This document shows, in pieces, positions 27,214 through 37,082 of a stretch of DNA of 64,000 bases. The translations under genes and the position numbers were made by a program. The DNA lies in contig JAEYOY010000075.1 of NCBI GenBank assembly GCA_023411215.1, positions 16,587 to 80,586 on the forward strand, given 5' to 3'. This DNA is from Bacillota bacterium (GTDB lineage Bacteria; Bacillota; Clostridia; Lachnospirales; Lachnospiraceae). The notes below the pieces were generated by a model that searched no databases, was not told the DNA's origin, and worked only from the letters and a program-made list of their open reading frames with translations. Positions within the stretch are counted from its first letter, which is position 1. Every line of letters starts with the position of its first letter.

Positions 27214-27409
27214 ATGGCTCACTCTTTCGGCTGATATATTATTTACAATTAGATTGTATACTATTTAAAATAATTTGTCAACACATGATAATATTTTTTT
27301 GTATCTCTTGGAACTAATTGAAATCATAAGAAAGATAATATATTATGTAATAGTAATAACAAGAATTGGTAATTCAATGTTTATAATTAAATTAGTAATT
27401 GCAACCTCT

Positions 27410-27427
27410 GGTTGACAAAGTTCAACC
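27410..27427. promoter_or_regulatory. Inverted repeat upstream of XRE regulator gene, possible operator
   Basis: GGTTGA and TCAACC form a 6-bp inverted repeat with a 6-nt spacer, about 60 nt before the regulator gene. This is a common layout for autoregulation by XRE proteins; binding is not shown by sequence alone. Confidence 0.35.
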
Positions 27428-27484
27428 GTAGTTTGGTAGATATAAATCGTAACAACCTTTATGATTTGATTTGGAGGTGAGATT

Positions 27485-27946
27485 ATGTCATTAGGACTTA
27501 AAATCCAAAAGCTTAGAAAATCGAAGAATTTATCACAAGAAGCATTTGCCGATGTGATGAAGGTGAGTAGACAGTCTGTATCGAAATGGGAACTGGACCA
27601 GACTTATCCTGAGATTAATAAACTAATAGAGATAGCTGACTTTTTTCAGATTACATTGGATGAGTTAATTCGGGATAATCAGAGCGATACTGCAAAGGAT
27701 TTAAGCTTGAAAGAAGAGAATTATAACGGACTTAATGATGCTCCTAAGGATCAGGAGAAGTCTTTGCTGCAACGTATTCGCTCGATGCCAAGGAGAATGA
27801 AGGTTGCCATGTTAATTGTAGTTGCCGTATTTATTTTATACGTAAGCTATCGGATTGGAGATTATAGTGCATTTATTGCGTATTTGAGTAGTGCATTAGC
27901 GGTATCAATTATTCGAAGATTAAAGGGTGAGTATGTTGAAAGGTGA
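27485..27946 (+). CDS. XRE-family transcriptional regulator with C-terminal TM segment
   Basis: The 153-residue protein has an N-terminal Cro/C1 helix-turn-helix (residues 4-60, with LSQEAFADVMKVSRQSVSKW), a charged linker and a C-terminal hydrophobic region (about 105-143) that looks like one or two membrane helices. This HTH-plus-membrane layout is common among clostridial regulators thought to sense envelope state. GGAGGTGAG precedes the ATG. Divergent from the peroxidase pair, it may or may not regulate them. Confidence 0.85.
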   Translation: MSLGLKIQKLRKSKNLSQEAFADVMKVSRQSVSKWELDQTYPEINKLIEIADFFQITLDELIRDNQSDTAKDLSLKEENYNGLNDAPKDQEKSLLQRIRSMPRRMKVAMLIVVAVFILYVSYRIGDYSAFIAYLSSALAVSIIRRLKGEYVER

Positions 27947-27972
27947 AAGCATTAGTTGTTAGGAGCAATATA

Positions 27973-28020
27973 AAAGGAACGTCCGATATAATCATACGAC
28001 GTTCCTTTTTGACTGTATTA
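27973..28020. terminator. Bidirectional terminator between XRE gene and CorC-like gene
   Basis: AAAGGAACGTC at 27973-27983 pairs with GACGTTCCTTT at 28008-28018, and TTTTT on the plus side and an A-rich left side allow use from both directions. It sits between converging genes. Confidence 0.8.
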
Positions 28021-28021
28021 T

Positions 28022-29317
28022 TTAATTGTCTTCGTTCTCATTATCCGTCTCTGTATCTGAAGCTTTACCCTTCAGTAGAATATGAACCTTATCGACTCGG
28101 TTCTTATCCACACTGGCAACAGTAAACACTACATGGTTGTCTGTTACCGTCTCTCCCTCTTCTGGAAGGTGATCAAGCAGATATATAATATGTCCTGCGA
28201 TTGAGTCGTAATCATCGGACTCAAGCTCCAATCCAAGTGCTTCGTTAATCTCATCAAGCTTGGTAAATCCGTCTACCAGATATTCGTTCTCTGATAAAGC
28301 TTGGATGCTGTCCTCTTCATCGTCGTCATATTCATCACGGATGTCACCGACGATCTCTTCCAACAAGTCTTCGATGGTAATAAGTCCGACAGTAGCACCG
28401 TATTCATCAAGTACGATAGCTTGGGAGATGGAGTTGCGCCTCATCTCAATCAACAGCTCTGAGGTCTTCTTATATTCATAAGTAAAGTATGGTTCTCTCA
28501 TGACATTTATGATATTAAAGTCTTCCTTATTGCCATGATAGAAGAAGACATCCTTTAAATTCACAATACCGATTACATTATCACGAGTTTCGGAATACAC
28601 AGGCATTCTTGTATATTTTTCCTCTGAAAAGGCTTGTACCAATTCATCATAGGTTAACTCTACGTTAGCAAATGCCATATCGGTACGAGGTACCATGACA
28701 TCCTTCGCTAATGCATCACCGAAATCAACTACATTGGTTATCATTCTACGTTCTTCACTTTCGATGACACCCTCCTCGTGACTATAATCGAGAAGAGTTC
28801 GAAGCTCAGTCTCAGTGATAGGAGAGGTTTTAGCTTGTGCATCGATATGGAAGAGAAACATTACAGCGTTACAGAACTTGATCAGAACATATACCAGGGG
28901 TGTTAACAGCTTTGTTAATAAGTAAATTGGGCCTGCAATTACAAACGCTACCTTCTCCGGGAAGATGGTTGATATCGTCTTAGGCAATATCGAGCCAAAG
29001 GTTAAGTAGAGAAGAATAAGTACTCCGATGGATAAACCTACCCATTCGTTACCCCAATAACGGATCGTCATGGTTGTCGCAAGAGCAGAAGCGGAAAGCT
29101 TCGTTACATTCTTGCAGATCAAAATGGTACTTAGCATCTTTCGTGGTTCTTCAATCAATTTACTTACGGTTTTAGCACCTCTTATATCGTCGTCCTCCAG
29201 AGAGCGGATACGAAGCTTATTCACACCATTTAAAGCGGCTTCTGAGCAAGTAAAGAATGCGGACAGTATAAAAAGAATAAACAATATAATCGGTTGCGTG
29301 GCGTCACCGAGGTCCAA
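28022..29317 (-). CDS. CNNM/CorC (HlyC)-family transporter-associated protein
   Basis: The 431-residue protein has an N-terminal CNNM (DUF21) membrane domain with TM helices up to about residue 150. Paired CBS domains follow, with MVPRTDMAFANVELTYDEL at the start of the first, then an acidic linker (DEYDDDEED) and a C-terminal CorC/HlyC domain. The family acts in Mg2+ (or Na+-coupled) export and Mg homeostasis. The start is TTG with AGGAG upstream; an upstream ATG is in another frame. It is well formed, with no truncation. Confidence 0.9.
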   Translation of the reverse strand: MDLGDATQPIILFILFILSAFFTCSEAALNGVNKLRIRSLEDDDIRGAKTVSKLIEEPRKMLSTILICKNVTKLSASALATTMTIRYWGNEWVGLSIGVLILLYLTFGSILPKTISTIFPEKVAFVIAGPIYLLTKLLTPLVYVLIKFCNAVMFLFHIDAQAKTSPITETELRTLLDYSHEEGVIESEERRMITNVVDFGDALAKDVMVPRTDMAFANVELTYDELVQAFSEEKYTRMPVYSETRDNVIGIVNLKDVFFYHGNKEDFNIINVMREPYFTYEYKKTSELLIEMRRNSISQAIVLDEYGATVGLITIEDLLEEIVGDIRDEYDDDEEDSIQALSENEYLVDGFTKLDEINEALGLELESDDYDSIAGHIIYLLDHLPEEGETVTDNHVVFTVASVDKNRVDKVHILLKGKASDTETDNENEDN

Positions 29318-29653
29318 AATATCATCTCCTAAAATTAAGAATCGTTAAAAAAATAGTTATCTATACAATTCCTCATATTACAGTAAGAGTGATATATTGT
29401 CAAGTTTTTGGATATATTTTCATTATTCTTTCAAGCATTTGCTTGATCAGGAAGGGGCACCTGCAAAGGACAAAACGACAGTTTGAAAGTGGAATTTATA
29501 CATGGATTATGTCGAAATGGGTCCTTGGCACAAAAATGTGCTATTTATAGCAGTTGATTCCTATTGAGAAATGTCCCGATTTGTTGTATGATTTAAAACA
29601 GAGTGGTTTTGTTTTTTGTCAGCTATCTATATAGCACCCTAGGAGGAAGTAAA

Positions 29654-30277
29654 TTGAGGAAGAAATCCCATATATCACTTGCGAAGTACTTGATGAATAA
29701 CATGAATGTACAGGACTTACAGGAACATAAGAAAGCATTTTACATTGGTAGTATTTTACCCGACATAAAACCATCATTTCTGACAAAGAGACATAATATA
29801 GAAGAGACCTTTGATATTCTCATCGATGAGATTAAGAAGATAACAGTAGAATATGATGTTAATCGAGGCATTAATAGCTATTATGCCAGACATTTGGGGG
29901 TTATTACCCACTATCTGTCCGATTATTGTACCTTTCCCCACAATTCAATCTTTACAGGATCTCTCACGGAGCATTGTTATTATGAGAAGGAATTAAAGCA
30001 TTCCCTTAGAGAATATGTGCAAAGTGATTCAGCGCAGAGAGAACGCAACGAGTTTAAGAAGTCCCATACCATCGAGGAAATTAGTCATTTCATTCAGAAG
30101 ACCCATAGGGAATATCTGAGAGCGATTAAGACGGTAAAAGGTGATATTCACTATATCATTGAACTTTGTTTTAAAGTGGTTGATGCAATATTGATGTTCT
30201 TTGAGATAGCACTAGAACATTTTGAGAATAAGCTAGTTATGGAACATAAACTACAAATCGAATATTCAAGAACATAA
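29654..30277 (+). CDS. Zinc-dependent phospholipase C-domain protein
   Basis: This protein of about 207 residues starts at TTG 29654, which has TAGGAGGAAG 6 nt upstream; a GTG 17 codons upstream lacks an RBS. The pattern KSHISLAKY, then LPDIKPSF, then ITHYLSDYCTFPH fits the zinc-dependent phospholipase C/S1-P1 nuclease fold, in which His and Asp residues hold the metals. No signal peptide is visible, so it is probably intracellular and not a secreted lecithinase. It is a single-gene unit ended by a clear terminator. Confidence 0.75.
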   Translation: MRKKSHISLAKYLMNNMNVQDLQEHKKAFYIGSILPDIKPSFLTKRHNIEETFDILIDEIKKITVEYDVNRGINSYYARHLGVITHYLSDYCTFPHNSIFTGSLTEHCYYEKELKHSLREYVQSDSAQRERNEFKKSHTIEEISHFIQKTHREYLRAIKTVKGDIHYIIELCFKVVDAILMFFEIALEHFENKLVMEHKLQIEYSRT

Positions 30278-30293
30278 ATAATAGAAATTCCTA

Positions 30294-30324
30294 CCCTGCC
30301 AGTCCGTACTTGGCAGGGTTTTTT
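30294..30324 (+). terminator. Rho-independent terminator
   Basis: CCCTGCCA at 30294-30301 pairs with TGGCAGGG at 30311-30318 and is followed by TTTTTT. It ends the phospholipase-like gene. Confidence 0.9.
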
Positions 30325-30365
30325 ATTCGTGACAAGTGAATTGTACTATCAATTCATCTTATTTA

Positions 30366-30450
30366 CGCGAAGGCGAAGTGAAGTATCATTCAAGTTTACT
30401 TGAAGTGATACGTACAAGGCTGCGATAACCGGAGAAACTCGCGAAGCGTT
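30366..30450. repeat. Intergenic palindromic repeat, family member
   Basis: A GCGAAGGCGAAGTGAA word precedes a long imperfect palindrome (GTATCATTCAAGT against ACTTGAAGTGATAC), and then come CGATAACCGGAG and CTCGCGAAGCG. The order of words matches the repeats at 54106-54354 (CGAAAGCGTAGTGAAC, palindrome, GATCGGAG), so this is one scattered family. The rest of the 30325-30715 gap shows no convincing gene. Confidence 0.5.
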
Positions 30451-30715
30451 TTTCAACTGAAATTCATTTAGAGATGATGCACCTCAGTAGACAGACACAT
30501 GAAAGCATTCGGAAATTGATTGCTGCCTGGTCCGCTCGGATGCAAAGTGTCGAAAAACAGACACTTTGTTCTATAATCATGATTGAAATTCGAATGATAA
30601 TGTACTATGATTAGCGTGAAGAAAAGAACATCTTCACACGGGAAGAAGCTGCGAGGTTTGCCCATTGGAGCAAACTCCTTGTTCTTCCGAGTTATGAGTT
30701 AAGGAGATTGCCGAG

Positions 30716-31780
30716 ATGGAGAACAGCATATACCGGGGAAAGATGATATGTACCTATGATTTAAAGGATGAGAACGGGATATATTATGAAGATACGGTGC
30801 TGGAGTGGAAGGAAGCTGCAGCCGACAGAGGTCTTCACTGTGTGGATTGTGGTGCTCCTGTTTATCTTGCGGCGGGCCCAATTAAGGAGCCATATTTTGC
30901 TCATTATGATATAGAAGAATGTGTGTATGGAAGCGGGCAGGAATCGGAGGAGCTGAAGAAGGGGAAACGGCTTCTGTATCATTTACTGAAACGAAGCTTC
31001 CCGGACAGTAATATTCAGGCGAGGTATCGATTGGAGAATGGGATGTACAGTACTCTATTCTGCGACAATAGTAGTCAATTGATCGCGATGGATTATCGAC
31101 TAGTCAATAACAGTCTCCAGAAATTCCGCTTGAGGGATGATTATTATCAGACACACCGGATTAAGGTGATCTATATTCTTGGAAAACGCCAGGATAAGGA
31201 TATAAAGCAACCTGATTGGTACCAGACCTTAATCCAGAATGCCATGGGATATCTGGTTTTTCTGGATACAGAGAAAGAGCAATTGATACTGAAGAGAAGC
31301 TTTGGTTATCGTCTGGGTAAGGAACGGCATTTTAAACATTGCAAAAAGGCTTATCCGATTAGAGAACTCTCTATGGATACTACAGGAAAGATGCTTTGTG
31401 ACTTTGAGGCTCTATGTGATAGGATAGAAGATCAGATCGAGGAAGAGAAGTTAAAATATGAGTGTATTCAGGACAAGCTTCAAAAGCTCCGTGAGGAGAA
31501 GTTAAGACTTGAACGGGAAGAACAGTTACATATGGAGGCATACCGAAGGCAGCAGGAGAGTAGTCTTATGGGTAGGGTGAATGATGGAGGGCAGGAAGAG
31601 CCTCAGGCTCTTATGCCGGAAATGAGGGATTCCATGAGGTTGGTCAAGCATCGTGATGAGGAAATTCTGGCACTTGGATTGAATATATCCCTCTATCATA
31701 AGTGCTTTGCCATGATAGAGCAGGGGGACGGACATCTGGTGGCCAAGAAATATTATGACCTGATTACAGGCTTAAGATAA
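30716..31780 (+). CDS. CoiA-like protein (Cys2-His motif plus long coiled coil)
   Basis: The 354-residue protein has a zinc-finger-like start, LHCVDCGAPVYLAAG followed by KEPYFAH, typical of CoiA-type proteins. A nuclease-like central region follows (about 80-200, with E-L-K-K-G-K-R-L-L and I-A-M-D-Y strands). A long charged coiled coil at about 235-275 precedes a basic C-terminal helix. CoiA in firmicutes promotes recombination of incoming DNA in competence. No other competence gene is nearby, so the role here is uncertain. A 15-bp gap and a good RBS link it to the downstream YbaK gene. Confidence 0.6.
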   Translation: MENSIYRGKMICTYDLKDENGIYYEDTVLEWKEAAADRGLHCVDCGAPVYLAAGPIKEPYFAHYDIEECVYGSGQESEELKKGKRLLYHLLKRSFPDSNIQARYRLENGMYSTLFCDNSSQLIAMDYRLVNNSLQKFRLRDDYYQTHRIKVIYILGKRQDKDIKQPDWYQTLIQNAMGYLVFLDTEKEQLILKRSFGYRLGKERHFKHCKKAYPIRELSMDTTGKMLCDFEALCDRIEDQIEEEKLKYECIQDKLQKLREEKLRLEREEQLHMEAYRRQQESSLMGRVNDGGQEEPQALMPEMRDSMRLVKHRDEEILALGLNISLYHKCFAMIEQGDGHLVAKKYYDLITGLR

Positions 31781-31795
31781 GGAGGACGAAATACT

Positions 31796-32266
31796 ATGGC
31801 GATTGATAAAGTCAGAGACTATTTGAAACAGTGGGGGAGAGATAAGGACATTCTCGAATTCAACACTTCCAGTGCAACCGTCGAATTAGCGGCAAATGCC
31901 CTAGGAGTTACTCCCGGCAGAATTGCCAAGACCCTATCCTTTCGGACAGAGGAAGGAGCGTTATTAATAGTTGCGGCTGGAGATGCCAGGATTGATAATG
32001 CCAAGTTTAAAGCGGAATTTAATAGAAAAGCAAAAATGCTCACTCCAGAGGAGGTTCTTGAATTTACGGGACATGCAATCGGTGGTGTTTGTCCCTTTGC
32101 ACTTAACGAGGGGGTATCGGTGTATTCAGACATCTCTTTGAAGCGTTTTCCTACGGTATTCCCTGCTTGTGGGAGCAGCAATTCGGCCATAGAGCTTACC
32201 TGTGAGGAGTTAGTGGAGTATTCCGGCAGCAGCCACTGGGTCGATGTTTGCAAAGACTGGCAGTAG
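31796..32266 (+). CDS. YbaK/EbsC-family aminoacyl-tRNA deacylase
   Basis: The 156-residue protein belongs to the YbaK/ProX superfamily that hydrolyses mischarged tRNA. The active-site region KTLSFRTEEGALLIVAAGD, the GHAIGGVCPF loop and the PACGSSNSAIEL segment are family hallmarks. The length is usual. It follows the CoiA-like gene closely and probably shares its transcript. Confidence 0.88.
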   Translation: MAIDKVRDYLKQWGRDKDILEFNTSSATVELAANALGVTPGRIAKTLSFRTEEGALLIVAAGDARIDNAKFKAEFNRKAKMLTPEEVLEFTGHAIGGVCPFALNEGVSVYSDISLKRFPTVFPACGSSNSAIELTCEELVEYSGSSHWVDVCKDWQ

Positions 32267-32328
32267 ATATATACAAGCATGAGATAAATTATAGGAATAT
32301 AATATGTACGGAGAAAGGATAAATTCAT

Positions 32329-33138
32329 ATGTTGTATCAAGAAATCAAGATCCAGGCAGATGGACAAGAGGCAACCTTAACCACGTATCTTCTTAACAAT
32401 TCACAGGAGATAGATGAGAACAGAACCCGTCCGCTAGTTATTTTGTGCCCCGGAGGGGGATATCGTTTTGTATCGGAGCGGGAAGCAGAGCCGATCGCAA
32501 TTCAGTTAAATGCCATGGGAATTCATGTGGTAATCCTTCGTTATACGGTTTATCCGGCGAAGTTCCCAACAGCATTAACACAGCTGGCGAAGTCTGTAGC
32601 TTATGCTAGAGAGCATGCGAAGGAATGGAATGTAAAGAGTGATCGGATTGTTGTCATGGGCTTCTCGGCAGGCGGCCATCTGGCAGCCAGTATGGGAACT
32701 TTATGGCATGAGCCATTTCTCGAGGAGATTATGCAGCAACCAAAGGAAAATTATAAACCGAATGGTTTGCTGCTTAGCTATCCGGTAATCACCTCTGGCG
32801 AATATGCCCACAGAGATTCCTTTGTAGCCTTGCTACAAGACCGTTATGATGAGCTTGTTGAACGAATGTCTTTGGAAAAGAGGGTTACAGAATTTACTCC
32901 ACCAACCTTCCTATGGCATACCTTTGAGGATGGTTTGGTTCCGATTGAAAATACACTTTTATTCACTCAGGCATTGAATGAGAAGAAGATCCCCTTTGAG
33001 CTACACGTATATCCAAAAGGCGAGCATGGACTTTCACTCGCAAATGAAGAGACCAGAAGTATTCATAATAAGGAGTCGTTACCAACTCAGTGCCAGTCAT
33101 GGATGTCAATGGCTGGAGCTTGGATTAATAACCTATAG
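32329..33138 (+). CDS. Alpha/beta hydrolase (esterase / acetyl-xylan esterase-like)
   Basis: The 269-residue hydrolase has the oxyanion loop CPGGGYRFVSERE (HGGG-like but with CPGGG), the nucleophile in MGFSAGGHLA and a His in GEHGLSL near the C-terminus. The layout fits the BD-FAE/Aes class of small carbohydrate-ester or peptide-ester esterases. No signal peptide is present, so it is cytoplasmic. A fibre-degrading host such as C. phytofermentans would use such enzymes on deacetylated oligosaccharides (inference). Confidence 0.85.
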   Translation: MLYQEIKIQADGQEATLTTYLLNNSQEIDENRTRPLVILCPGGGYRFVSEREAEPIAIQLNAMGIHVVILRYTVYPAKFPTALTQLAKSVAYAREHAKEWNVKSDRIVVMGFSAGGHLAASMGTLWHEPFLEEIMQQPKENYKPNGLLLSYPVITSGEYAHRDSFVALLQDRYDELVERMSLEKRVTEFTPPTFLWHTFEDGLVPIENTLLFTQALNEKKIPFELHVYPKGEHGLSLANEETRSIHNKESLPTQCQSWMSMAGAWINNL

Positions 33139-33190
33139 AACGATAGAAAAGCAATAGAAGGTATGCTTTGAAAGCTTCCTTTTGTAAAAA

Positions 33191-33254
33191 AATACCTTAC
33201 CATAGACTACAGCTCAGATTCTTTCTGATATCTGCATTACTATGGTAAGGTATT
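33191..33254. terminator. Bidirectional terminator-like hairpin
   Basis: AATACCTTACCATAG at 33191-33205 pairs perfectly with CTATGGTAAGGTATT at 33240-33254, with a 34-nt loop. Poly-A on the left gives a T-run for minus-strand transcription. It separates the converging esterase and flavin reductase genes. Confidence 0.65.
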
Positions 33255-33278
33255 ACTTTGTGCTGATAGTACACCTTA

Positions 33279-33815
33279 TTATTCTGTCGGAATCTTGTTT
33301 ACTGACTTAAAGGCATTCGTTACCTCAGCGATATATAGATAGTGATAGTCATCGTCTTGGTAGAAGGTTGATTTAAAACGTTCTTCCAGAATACAATCGC
33401 CATTCATTTGCTGTACATAGAGCTTCTTACAGATCAGAACATTATTAGCCTCTGCAAAGAAGGGAGTCTTATTAAAACGATCCACTGTCAAACCGCTCTT
33501 GGTTATCTTATCCTCGGTACGACCGGAAACCGATCCGAGGTAATTGAGTTTATCTTTGTATTTCTTATCCAGAAAGCTAAGGGAGAAGGTATCCTCCCGG
33601 TCTAAAAACTCCTTCGTATAACGCTGGGGACGAACCACGATAAACACGACATTTTTACCATACATAACACCAAGGCCGCCCCAGGAGGCAGTCATTGTAT
33701 TCACCTTATTTTCATCACCTGCAGTAATCAGCATCCACTCCTTACCAATCATCTGGAACGGATTTCGACGTATCATATCCGGTGATATCTCTTTAAATTC
33801 ATTCATAAGCTTCAT
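33279..33815 (-). CDS. Flavin reductase-like FMN-binding split-barrel protein
   Basis: The 178-residue protein has the typical flavin reductase-like start RNPFQMIGKEWMLITAGDE, then NTMTASWGGLGVMYGKNV (FMN contact region) and VRPQRYTKEFLD. Such proteins are oxidoreductases or electron carriers of unknown partner in anaerobes. A good RBS (AGGAGAGATG) lies before the ATG. It is a single gene on the minus strand. Confidence 0.85.
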   Translation of the reverse strand: MKLMNEFKEISPDMIRRNPFQMIGKEWMLITAGDENKVNTMTASWGGLGVMYGKNVVFIVVRPQRYTKEFLDREDTFSLSFLDKKYKDKLNYLGSVSGRTEDKITKSGLTVDRFNKTPFFAEANNVLICKKLYVQQMNGDCILEERFKSTFYQDDDYHYLYIAEVTNAFKSVNKIPTE

Positions 33816-34039
33816 CTCTCCTTTAATATTTTTGCCAGCTTAGCAGAAAACAATACAAGGATTAGGCGACTGATTCTGCTACTATTCTGCTGGACATCCT
33901 CCATTTTACATTCTCATAACCTATATATGTATTATACGATAAGACTTAGTGGGATGCAACGATGCATTAATAATTTCACAAACAATGTAGGGTAGCATAT
34001 ACTAATTACATAGTCTTGACAAATAAAAGGATGTTGTAT

Positions 34040-34963
34040 ATGACAATACATGTAGTGCAAGCCGGAGAAACGCTAAGCTCGATTGCAGAACAATATGGAG
34101 TAACTTCAGAGCGAATTATAATAGAAAATGAACTTCCCAACCCAGATAACCTGTTGGTAGGGCAGAGTATTGGAATCCGGGTACCTAATGTAGTGCATAC
34201 CGTGGCGGAGGGAGATACTCTGTTTAGTATAGCAGAACAGTATGATGTGACACCCAACCGTATACTCCAAAACAATCCAAGAGTTGCTGCTGATGAATTC
34301 CTTGGAGTTGGTGAGGAGCTAGTGATAACCTATGAAGGCGATCAGGTAGAAGATACGCTTATTATCAACGGATATGCATATCCTTTTATCGATCGGGAGG
34401 TACTGCGGCGCACTCTGCCATTTCTGACATACCTGTCAATCTTTACTTATGGCTTTACACCGGAAGGAGAGCTGGTCCCTGTAGAGGATGAGGAGCTGAT
34501 AGCAATTGCCGATGAATTTGGGGTTGGTCCAATCATGATGCTGGCTCCGATGAATGCGGAGAAGGCCTTTGATAGCGGTATCGCCCATGATATGTTTGTT
34601 AATCCCACCGGGCAGGCGAATTTAATCAATAATATTGTTGCCAATATGCAGGCGAAGGGATACGTTGGTCTCGATATTGATTTTGAATTCGTCCTTCCGG
34701 AGGATAAAGAGAATTTCTTGAATTTTATTACAGCTGTAAATGAAAGACTGGATACGGAAGGCTTTATTACCATGGTTGCGTTGGCACCGAAGATTTCAGG
34801 AGAGCAGGTAGGTTTACTTTATGAAGCCCATGACTATCCGACGATTGGTGCGGTTGCCGATTATGTTCTGCTAATGACTTATGAATGGGGATATACATAT
34901 GCACATACTGGAACTATACTAATTAATAACTATTTACAACCTTGGGACTTAAACAGATTGTAA
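34040..34963 (+). CDS. sleL: 5' part of interrupted spore cortex hydrolase (2x LysM + GH18)
   Basis: From ATG 34040 there are two LysM peptidoglycan-binding modules (about residues 1-50 and 51-100, each with V-x-A/E-G-E/D-T-L-x-S-I-A) and then a GH18 domain. The GH18 catalytic motif DIDFEF lies near residue 216 (Asp, Asp, Glu present). Homology ends at YEWGYTY; the last 22 codons come from the inserted element. The LysM-GH18 layout is that of SleL/YaaH, a spore germination N-acetylglucosaminidase. The 3' part lies at 39309-39735, and joining the two gives 427 codons in frame. Confidence 0.85.
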   Translation: MTIHVVQAGETLSSIAEQYGVTSERIIIENELPNPDNLLVGQSIGIRVPNVVHTVAEGDTLFSIAEQYDVTPNRILQNNPRVAADEFLGVGEELVITYEGDQVEDTLIINGYAYPFIDREVLRRTLPFLTYLSIFTYGFTPEGELVPVEDEELIAIADEFGVGPIMMLAPMNAEKAFDSGIAHDMFVNPTGQANLINNIVANMQAKGYVGLDIDFEFVLPEDKENFLNFITAVNERLDTEGFITMVALAPKISGEQVGLLYEAHDYPTIGAVADYVLLMTYEWGYTYAHTGTILINNYLQPWDLNRL

Positions 34964-36515
34964 AGTTAGTTTTATCACGGTTGCCCTTCTTGTTAGGTTC
35001 CGTTTTAAGGTAACTGATGCTAAATACAATATCTCGTAAAGCCTCATTCTTAGCAGCAGCAGTAGGTAGATCAAAATAGTGAGTTAGAATATGATCTGCC
35101 TTGGGAATGAAGATATCATTGTAACTTATTTTCTTATATAATTCGGATAGTTCTACTTCTGTCTTTGCAATCAGAGATAACAAGCGTTCACCCTCTGCCT
35201 CCAGCTTTTTATTACGATCCTTGAAAATATCAACGGAATAGACTCCTTGCTCCAAAAGAGTATATAGCTTATCCTTCTGTGCACTTAGCTTTTCATGACT
35301 CGATTTCAGTTGTTCCAACACTTCTTCCGTGCGTTTTATTTCTTTTGAATAGGGAATATCGGTTCTTTCGGATACCCACTTAGCTTTATAATTAGTCAGC
35401 CAGTCACGCAGTGCTTCGATAACAACCTCTTCCACAAGATAGAGAGGGGAAGAGATATTATCACAATAGATATTCGGACATTTGATGGTATCATATGGTG
35501 TCTTTGAAGTCTGCGCAAGCCGGGTCATTAATGCTCCGCATTTGGAACAGTAGATAAGTCCCGAAAGAGGGTTCTTCAGTATGTTGCTGCCGGGTACAGT
35601 GACATGTCCTCTAATCGATTTAACGATTTGAGCTTCATGGAAGGTGTTTTCACTGATGATAGGTTCATGTAAGCCTTTTACTTCGATATAATCCTCTGAC
35701 TTTCTTCGAACCTTAGATATTTTACTATCCTTTGCTACTTTCTTCTCCTTGCGATAGGACCACCGAATCTTACCAGCGTAAACCGGATTTTTAAGAATAT
35801 CAGAAATAGAAGACTTAGTCCACTTATCATTAACCAGTGGTCTACTACCACTTTCATTCAGTTTTCTCGCAATTCTTTGAGCTCCTAACTTGAGGTATGT
35901 ATTATCTGGCTGTAGATCACCAATCGTATACCATTCAAATATCTTACTGATAACGACAGCTTGTTCAGGGATTATAGCAAGAGTATATCCTTTATCACCG
36001 GCAATCTTAACCCTCTCATACCCGTATGGAGCAGTTGAACCAAGAAACTTACCTTCCTTGGCTGATGCAATACGGCCGCGCTGAATACGACGGTTAATCG
36101 TCTTGTATTCACGACGGCTCATAAACAAATTAAATTCGAAAAATTCCTCATCGAATTCATTCATAGGGTCAAAGGTCTTATTAGGGGTGATGATCTTGGT
36201 CTTTGAAATCTGGAAGGCCTGTGCAACTAATCCCTGGTCAATGGTATCTCCTCTTGCTAACCTTTCAATTTCTGTGACTAAGACACCATCCCAGGCTCCT
36301 TCTGATACTTCGGACAACAGCCGTTGTATAACGGGACGTGCGGCAATCGTTTCACCGGATACAACCTCTCGGTAGATGTCGGTAATATGGATTTTTTGTT
36401 TTTTAGCAAGATCGAGAAGCAGCTTCTCATGGCGAAGCAGGGTCTCAACTTCACCTAGAGATTCTAATTCAATATCGGCCCTGGATTTTCTTAAGTACAT
36501 TACATACTTTTCCAT
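34923..36515 (-). CDS. Large serine recombinase
   Basis: The 530-residue recombinase has the resolvase catalytic start MYLRKSRAD (Ser11), then EIERLARGD. A recombinase domain (about 170-270) and a zinc beta-ribbon (YCSKCGALM, then KCPNIYCDN) follow, with a long coiled coil after them. This is the layout of phage and skin-type site-specific integrases. Its 3' end lies 27 nt from attL, the usual position of an integrase gene. It would catalyse integration at ATATAC and, with a directionality factor, excision. Confidence 0.93.
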   Translation of the reverse strand: MEKYVMYLRKSRADIELESLGEVETLLRHEKLLLDLAKKQKIHITDIYREVVSGETIAARPVIQRLLSEVSEGAWDGVLVTEIERLARGDTIDQGLVAQAFQISKTKIITPNKTFDPMNEFDEEFFEFNLFMSRREYKTINRRIQRGRIASAKEGKFLGSTAPYGYERVKIAGDKGYTLAIIPEQAVVISKIFEWYTIGDLQPDNTYLKLGAQRIARKLNESGSRPLVNDKWTKSSISDILKNPVYAGKIRWSYRKEKKVAKDSKISKVRRKSEDYIEVKGLHEPIISENTFHEAQIVKSIRGHVTVPGSNILKNPLSGLIYCSKCGALMTRLAQTSKTPYDTIKCPNIYCDNISSPLYLVEEVVIEALRDWLTNYKAKWVSERTDIPYSKEIKRTEEVLEQLKSSHEKLSAQKDKLYTLLEQGVYSVDIFKDRNKKLEAEGERLLSLIAKTEVELSELYKKISYNDIFIPKADHILTHYFDLPTAAAKNEALRDIVFSISYLKTEPNKKGNRDKTNFTICLSPKVVNSY

Positions 36516-36735
36516 AATAATTCCTCCATATTAATAGCCCCGGTTGATATAGGTGGATAAAAATTTCCTCTCTAGTATTTATATGAGATTCCCAAAAAAA
36601 ATAATAAACACATTTAGAAGTAAATGCAAATAGTAAATGGAGCATAGATAAGGAGCGGCAATCGTGTATTTATATGGAAACTAGTACTAACCTAAGGTCA
36701 TAAGCTATAGAAGAGAGTGTTATGGGGTGATCATT

Positions 36736-36912
36736 ATGGTATTAAAGACATTGAAGATAAGGCAAGCAACGGTTATCTTTGTTGATGATTACATATCCAA
36801 GAACAATGTAACCAAGGAGCAATCGGAAGAGGTATTAAACCGAGTAGCGGCAAGGATGCAATTGCAGTTAACTATGCAAAAAAAAGCAGAAATAGCCGCC
36901 GAGCGGAATTAA
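36736..36912 (+). CDS. Small hypothetical protein of the inserted element
   Basis: A 58-residue basic/helical protein starts at ATG 36736, with GGGGTG about 6 nt upstream (a GTG at 36727 is the alternative). It lies upstream of, and divergent from, the recombinase gene. Small proteins in that spot are often directionality or regulatory factors, which is only a guess here. No helix-turn-helix is evident. Confidence 0.4.
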   Translation: MVLKTLKIRQATVIFVDDYISKNNVTKEQSEEVLNRVAARMQLQLTMQKKAEIAAERN

Positions 36913-37082
36913 AATAAGCCTTCTGAGTAGAAGGCAGGAGGGACAAGTTTACACAATTCTATAAGAAGGAGGTAGGACATTATCATTAAAAAGCTTATAA
37001 ATATTTCAAAAATAATTTATATATAATTTGAAATACTAATAATGTCACAGAATATCAAATGCAGAAAAAGAGGTGGGAGCAA

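Noticed and set aside
30607..30702. 31-codon open frame in the 30.3-30.7 kb gap
   Set aside because: No convincing RBS, no family and basic low-complexity composition.
31819..32367. Minus-strand open frame of 182 codons over the YbaK-type gene
   Set aside because: It is a shadow of a well supported plus-strand gene.
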